Of a stretch of DNA of 21,919 nt, positions 17,417 through 21,919 are shown in pieces. The stretch comes from JBDKGV01 sp039798005 (GTDB lineage Bacteria; Fibrobacterota; Fibrobacteria; UBA5070), in NCBI GenBank assembly GCA_039798005.1, contig JBDKGV010000024.1:1-21919 (forward strand). The letters are read 5' to 3'. Both the position numbers and the translations under genes were made by a program. The notes beneath the pieces were generated by a model. The model saw nothing but the letters and a program-made list of their open reading frames with translations, ran no database searches and had not been told where the DNA came from. Every line of letters starts with the position of its first letter. The first letter of the stretch is position 1.

Positions 17417-17456
17417 AAAAGCTCCCGGGACCAAGTGCGGTGCCGGGAGCTTTTTT
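17417..17456. terminator. Bidirectional rho-independent terminator
   Basis: GCTCCCGG (17421-17428) pairs with CCGGGAGC (17443-17450), eight perfect pairs, followed by six T on the + strand. Four A precede it, giving a T-run on the - strand too. It lies between the convergent giant gene (+) and the tgt/DUF192 pair (-) and can serve both directions. Confidence 0.9.
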
Positions 17457-17517
17457 GTTTCGGAAGTCTCGAAGCAACGATGTGCCAGGGTGACGATCTG
17501 AAGGAAAGTACACCATC

Positions 17518-17565
17518 CGTTCGCCCTGAGGAACCCATGAAATGGGCGTCTCGAAGGGTCAGGGC
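17518..17565. repeat. REP-like imperfect palindrome
   Basis: GCCCTGA (17523-17529) is matched by TCAGGGC (17559-17565), enclosing a second small hairpin CCCAT-gaa-ATGGG. The edges CGTTCGCCCTGAG and CTCGAAGGG resemble a style of short intergenic palindrome common in many bacterial genomes. It sits 28 bases beyond the 3' end of the DUF192 gene. Family membership is from memory, not a search. Confidence 0.5.
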
Positions 17566-17592
17566 AAGTGTGCTGTCTATGGGATTGTTACA

Positions 17593-18095
17593 CTAGCGCA
17601 GGCTCTTCCAGCGGGTGAGGGGACGCAGGGTATCGCCTTCCTTCAGGCCATTGGCTTGGAACCAGCCGCGGTTGGTCTCCAAGGCGTACATGATGTCCGC
17701 TGAGCTGGAAGGGTAGCGGTCCAACTGGTCGATGGGGGTTCCCGGCTGCACGCGCATGGGCACGATGTCGCGGATCACCCCGGCGGCATTGATGTAGGCC
17801 ACGTCGATGTCGAAATGGCAGTCGATCATCCAGAAGCTGCGCGGGGCGCTGTTGGGAAAGACAAAGAGCATCCCTTGGTTCCAGTCCAAGGTGCGGCGCC
17901 CGGAAAGGCCTTTCTGGCGCAGCGAATCGTTGTCCATGAGCTCAAGCTTGAGCGTGAGGCCTTTTTTGAGTTCCACCGAGTGCAGGGCGGCCGTGACGGC
18001 GGCAGACGGACTGATCGCTTTGGGCTTTGCAGGAGCTGCCTTGGGGCTTGCGGCGGTGGCGAAGCTTGCGGCAAGCAGGGCCAGGGGGATAAGGT

Positions 18096-18099
<4 letters not shown>
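17593..18099 (-). CDS. Secreted DUF192-family protein
   Basis: The 168-residue product has a short signal peptide (about 1-17, ending ATAAS), an Ala/Pro/Lys linker to about residue 35, then a full DUF192 domain: GLSGRRTL (64-71), GMLFVF (76-81), FWM (89-91), DID (97-99) and a C-terminal SSSADIMYALETNRGW. The family is a compact beta fold of unknown role, often exported. The GTG start overlaps the tgt stop as GTGA and has GGAG seven bases upstream, so translation is probably coupled to tgt. The convergent giant gene ends 219 bases away, with a terminator between. Confidence 0.9.
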
Positions 18100-19247
<1,148 letters not shown>

Positions 19248-19315
19248 CGGTCCAAGGTAGAATTCGGCACGAGATGCACGGCTGTCGGGAGGGAGCAATG
19301 CAAGTCATCGCGAAT

Positions 19316-19414
19316 GCGCCAGGGATGCCGCGTTCGCCAGATCCGACCCACCCCTGACCCCTCCCAACGTGGGAGGGGAATTGCTAAGCAGCGCGTTCCG
19401 CGCCAGGGATGCCG
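19316..19414. repeat. 15-base direct repeats flanking a hairpin
   Basis: GCGCCAGGGATGCCG occurs exactly at 19316-19330 and 19400-19414, 84 bases apart. Related GCGTTC(C)GC strings lie beside both copies. Between them is the palindrome at 19358-19378. The layout looks like a small intergenic repeat unit in two copies. Confidence 0.6.
19358..19378. repeat. Perfect 8-bp stem palindrome
   Basis: CCCCTCCC (19358-19365) and GGGAGGGG (19371-19378) form a perfect stem around AACGT. No T-run follows in either direction, so it is more like a REP palindrome than a terminator, though it could fold in RNA downstream of meaB. Confidence 0.6.
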
Positions 19415-19443
19415 GCCGAAGGCCCAAGACCCCCGCCTGGATG

Positions 19444-19467
19444 TAGGGGCGAGGCATGCCCGCCCTA
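19444..19467. repeat. REP-like palindrome
   Basis: TAGGGGCG and CGCCCTA flank the self-complementary core GGCATGCC with a one-base bulge. The form resembles palindromes that are scattered in many copies between genes of diverse bacteria. Only one copy lies in this window. Confidence 0.5.
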
Positions 19468-19500
19468 TGCGGGTTGGCGGAGGCTTGGCAGGCAGCCCGG

Positions 19501-19518
19501 CCCCGGCCTGGGCCGGGG
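19501..19518. repeat. GC-rich palindrome after meaB
   Basis: CCCCGGCC and GGCCGGGG stand two bases apart, 12 bases beyond the meaB stop. On the - strand no T-run follows, so it is at most a weak terminator, but the stem would be very stable and could protect the meaB mRNA end. Confidence 0.5.
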
Positions 19519-19530
19519 AGGCGCCCCGGA

Positions 19531-20655
19531 TCAGGTGTGGAAGCTGTTCATGAGTTCCAGTGCGGCAAGGGTGGGGGAGCGCTGGCCTTGGCTCACCTCG
19601 TGCTGGAGCATGTCGTAGCGTTCCCGGATGCCGGGGGTGGCCAGGAACCGTTCGCGCAGGATTTCCTCCACCAGGTCCTGCATCCAGCCGACGTTCTGTT
19701 CGGCGCGGCGGCGGTCGAAGAAGCCGGAGGCCTTGGTCTGGGCCGCGAACTCAAGGACGGTTTCCCACAGTTCGGGCACGCCCACGCCGGTGTAGGCCGA
19801 GCTTGTGAGGGCGCGGGGCGTCCAGCCTTCGGTGACGGGGGAGAGGTAATGGAGGGCGCGCTCGAAGTCGGCGCGAGCCAGGTTGGCGCGCTGGATGTTG
19901 TCGCCGTCGGCCTTGTTCACCACCACGCAGTCGGACAGTTCCATCACGCCCTTCTTGATGCCCTGGAGCTCGTCGCCGCCACCGGCGATCTGCAGGAGCA
20001 TGAAGAAGTCGGTCATGCGACGCACCGAGGTCTCGCTCTGGCCCACGCCCACGGTTTCCACCAGAATCGTATCGAAGCCGTAGGCCTCGCACAAGAGCAA
20101 GGTTTCGCGGGTCTTGCGGGCCACGCCGCCCAGGGTGCCGCTGGAGGGCGAAGGGCGGATATAGGCGTTGGGTTCGCGGGAGAGCTCCTCCATGCGGGTC
20201 TTGTCGCCCAGAATGGAGCCGCGCGTGATGGTGCTGGAGGGATCGACCGCAAGCACGGCGACCTTGGCCCCGCGGGTGCGCACCAGGTGGCAGCCCAAGG
20301 TTTCGATGGTGCTGCTCTTGCCGGCGCCGGGAACGCCGGTGATGCCCACGCGCAGGGACTTTCCGGTGTGCGGCAGAAGTTCCTGCACGATCCTGTGGGC
20401 CAGTTCCTGATGCTGGGGGTGCACGCTTTCCACCAGGGTGATGGCCCGCGACAGGATGGTGCGGTCGCTGGAGAGGATCCCGTCGATGTAGTCGCCGAAT
20501 TCCAGGGCGCGCTTCTTCTTGGGGACGGTGGCCACCCGCACCACGGTGCTGTCGGGGTTGCCGTCATGCCCGCCGTCCACGCCCTTCATCACGAAGCTTG
20601 CGAACTCGTGACCCGCATCGTGCGGGGCCCATTCCGGTTTCCGAGTCTTGTCCAT
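19531..20655 (-). CDS. meaB: MeaB/ArgK-type G3E GTPase for methylmalonyl-CoA mutase
   Basis: MeaB loads and protects the B12 cofactor of methylmalonyl-CoA mutase, an enzyme of the succinate-propionate route. The 374-residue product has Walker A GVPGAGKS (107-114), DPSS (138-141), ILGDKTRM, the switch segment ETVGVGQSE (200-208) and the guanine motif NKAD (247-250), then a helical C-terminus for dimer formation. It is about 40 residues longer than usual: the first 48 residues are polar with little resemblance to the family. ATG 20655 has GGAG eleven bases upstream; Met23 would be a shorter choice. The mutase genes are not in this window. Confidence 0.94.
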   Translation of the reverse strand: MDKTRKPEWAPHDAGHEFASFVMKGVDGGHDGNPDSTVVRVATVPKKKRALEFGDYIDGILSSDRTILSRAITLVESVHPQHQELAHRIVQELLPHTGKSLRVGITGVPGAGKSSTIETLGCHLVRTRGAKVAVLAVDPSSTITRGSILGDKTRMEELSREPNAYIRPSPSSGTLGGVARKTRETLLLCEAYGFDTILVETVGVGQSETSVRRMTDFFMLLQIAGGGDELQGIKKGVMELSDCVVVNKADGDNIQRANLARADFERALHYLSPVTEGWTPRALTSSAYTGVGVPELWETVLEFAAQTKASGFFDRRRAEQNVGWMQDLVEEILRERFLATPGIRERYDMLQHEVSQGQRSPTLAALELMNSFHT

Positions 20656-20733
20656 CTTGTGCCGTGCTCCAGTGATCGGGTGCGTGCCTCGCTGCGGGCA
20701 ATCTAGCCAATTTCGTGGGCTGCGATGCGTGGC

Positions 20734-21919
20734 TTAGGCCCAACCATCACGCAGGAAGGAGCGAAGGCCCAAATGCTTCACGCCGTTTTCGTCCTGCAGG
20801 AACGGGTCCATGCTCACGACCAGCTTGGGGTGGTTGTCCTTGATGGCAAGCAGATTTCCGAATTCCCGAGCGCGAGTGGTGGCATCGGGCATGACGTAGG
20901 CGACTTGCACATAGAGGCGGTCTTGGCCCCGCTCGCACACGAAATCGATCTCACGGCCATCCAGATCGCCGGTGGTCAACTGCCAGCCGTCCATTCGCAG
21001 CCGCTGATGCACGATGTTTTCAATGATCTTGCCGATGTCCGCTGGTCTGGATCCCAAGAGGGCCGCGCGGATGCCGATGTCCTCGAAGTAGTGCTTCTCG
21101 GCAACTTCCAGAAAGCGCTTGCCGATCAGATCGCACCGGCGAACTTTGTGGACCAAGTAGGCCTGTTCGATGTGGTGCAGGTAGTCGAGGATGGTCGGGG
21201 TGGTCGCCGCAATCCGCTGGCTCTTGAGAAAGCGTACGATGGATTGGGCCGAGAGCGGGGAGCCTACGGTGTCGGCAAGGAAAAGGACCAGGCGACTGAG
21301 CAGGTCAGGGTTGCGGATCGTGTGCCGAGTCACAACATCCTTGAGGATGGCGGTCTGGGCGACGCCTTGGAGATACTCAAAGACGGTGTCGTCTCGCAGC
21401 GGGATGTTGCGCAGGAAGGGCAAACCGCCATAGCGCAGGAACAAGGCCAAGGTGGCTTCGCTGTCCTCCAAAGCATGGAAGACCAGGAACTCGTCGTAGC
21501 CCAACGGAGGGATCTCGATGGTGATGGATCGGCCTGCAAAGCGTGTGGCAATCTCCCCCGAGAGCAATTCGGCATTGGAGCCGGTGACATAAATGTCCCA
21601 GCGTTCCTCCGCGGCAAGGCTGCGCAAGGCCTTGTCAAAGCCTGCGATCTCCTGCACTTCATCGACCATGAGGACGGCTTTGCCGGTAGGGGCATGCTCT
21701 TGGGCCAAGCGCAGAAGATCGTCTCCGGTACGGACATGAGCCCATTCGGCCAGCTCGCATTGCACAAACAATGCAGGGGTGCCGGTTTGGGCCGCGATTT
21801 CCAAGGACAAGCCGTGAACGAAGGATGACTTTCCAACCCGGCGCTGCCCTGTGATCACTTTGATCAAGGGGCAATCCATCCATGGGCCGATCTGAGATCG
21901 GACACGTGGACGGTAGATT
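20734..21919 (-). CDS. AAA-type ATPase with DUF4143 domain, 5' end outside window
   Basis: The frame stays open to the right edge. Codons upstream of the ATG at 21879 read IYRPRVRSQIGPW, leading smoothly into MDCPLIKVITGQRR, as family members do, so the true start probably lies beyond 21919. Walker A GQRRVGKS lies near 21826-21849 and Walker B VLMVDEVQE near 21650-21672; TGSNAELL is a sensor-like motif and GYDEFLVF marks the start of the second half. The C-terminal DUF4143 part contains GREIDFVCE and YVQVAY, resembling a nuclease-like fold. The family is widespread and often mobile, with no settled role. The stop is 78 bases upstream of meaB. Confidence 0.9.
   Translation of the reverse strand, partial: IYRPRVRSQIGPWMDCPLIKVITGQRRVGKSSFVHGLSLEIAAQTGTPALFVQCELAEWAHVRTGDDLLRLAQEHAPTGKAVLMVDEVQEIAGFDKALRSLAAEERWDIYVTGSNAELLSGEIATRFAGRSITIEIPPLGYDEFLVFHALEDSEATLALFLRYGGLPFLRNIPLRDDTVFEYLQGVAQTAILKDVVTRHTIRNPDLLSRLVLFLADTVGSPLSAQSIVRFLKSQRIAATTPTILDYLHHIEQAYLVHKVRRCDLIGKRFLEVAEKHYFEDIGIRAALLGSRPADIGKIIENIVHQRLRMDGWQLTTGDLDGREIDFVCERGQDRLYVQVAYVMPDATTRAREFGNLLAIKDNHPKLVVSMDPFLQDENGVKHLGLRSFLRDGWA

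Noticed and set aside
8624..17519. A shared motif of about 20 bases (AAGGAAAG..TACAC.ATCCG) at 8624-8643 and 17501-17519
   Set aside because: The copies differ by one indel and one base, and with so many possible pairs in 22 kb such a match can arise by chance. Only the first copy is near a gene start.
14545..17538. 997-codon open frame antisense to the giant gene
   Set aside because: It is rich in Arg, His, Gly and Asp with no domain pattern, and mirrors a clear coding frame with a signal peptide and repeat modules. Long antisense frames are expected in GC-rich genes with few A/T-ending codons.
19260..19273. GAATTCGGCACGAG, identical to a commercial cDNA-library EcoRI adaptor
   Set aside because: The flanking bases are not vector, the frame leads smoothly into tgt, and a genomic contig has no reason to carry a cDNA adaptor. 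Probably coincidence, though read coverage across it would settle the matter.

Overview
The window is GC-rich bacterial chromosome with dense genes, many short start/stop overlaps and good Shine-Dalgarno sites. The housekeeping genes are Gram-negative in type. The closest fit is the Fibrobacterota or a near relative in the FCB group. The reasons are an OmpA protein with a long coiled coil and a giant secreted protein that combines a beta-helix, repeated calcium-loop/Ig-like modules and an FlgD-like C-terminal domain. The phylum is inferred from protein style only and is moderately sure.

Region 1 (1-4943, + strand) is a translation and envelope operon: the 3' part of rpsI, then rpsB, tsf, pyrH, frr, uppS and cdsA. 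It makes ribosomal proteins S9 and S2, elongation factor Ts, UMP kinase, ribosome recycling factor, undecaprenyl diphosphate synthase and CDP-diacylglycerol synthase. Junctions are tight. The rpsI-rpsB gap holds a hairpin and a possible 12-codon leader ORF whose stop overlaps the rpsB start. The dxr and rseP genes that often follow cdsA are absent here.

Region 2 (5029-8040, + strand) holds a small FmdB-family protein that has lost its zinc-ribbon cysteines but has a cysteine-rich tail. It lies one base upstream of tldD, which overlaps pmbA (tldE); TldD and TldE form a metalloprotease. A DUF218 (SanA/YdcF-like) gene on the opposite strand runs into the end of pmbA.

Region 3 (8807-17456, + strand) is the surface block: an OmpA-type protein (554 aa) closed by a terminator, then a leader with direct repeats and a second terminator-like hairpin, then a 2,223-aa secreted repeat protein closed by a strong terminator.

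Region 4 (17593-21919, - strand) holds tgt followed by a secreted DUF192 protein, then meaB (a B12-enzyme G-protein chaperone) and an AAA/DUF4143 ATPase that runs off the right edge. The gap between tgt and meaB is packed with palindromes and direct repeats of the REP kind. No tRNA, rRNA, CRISPR array, transposase or prophage gene was seen.
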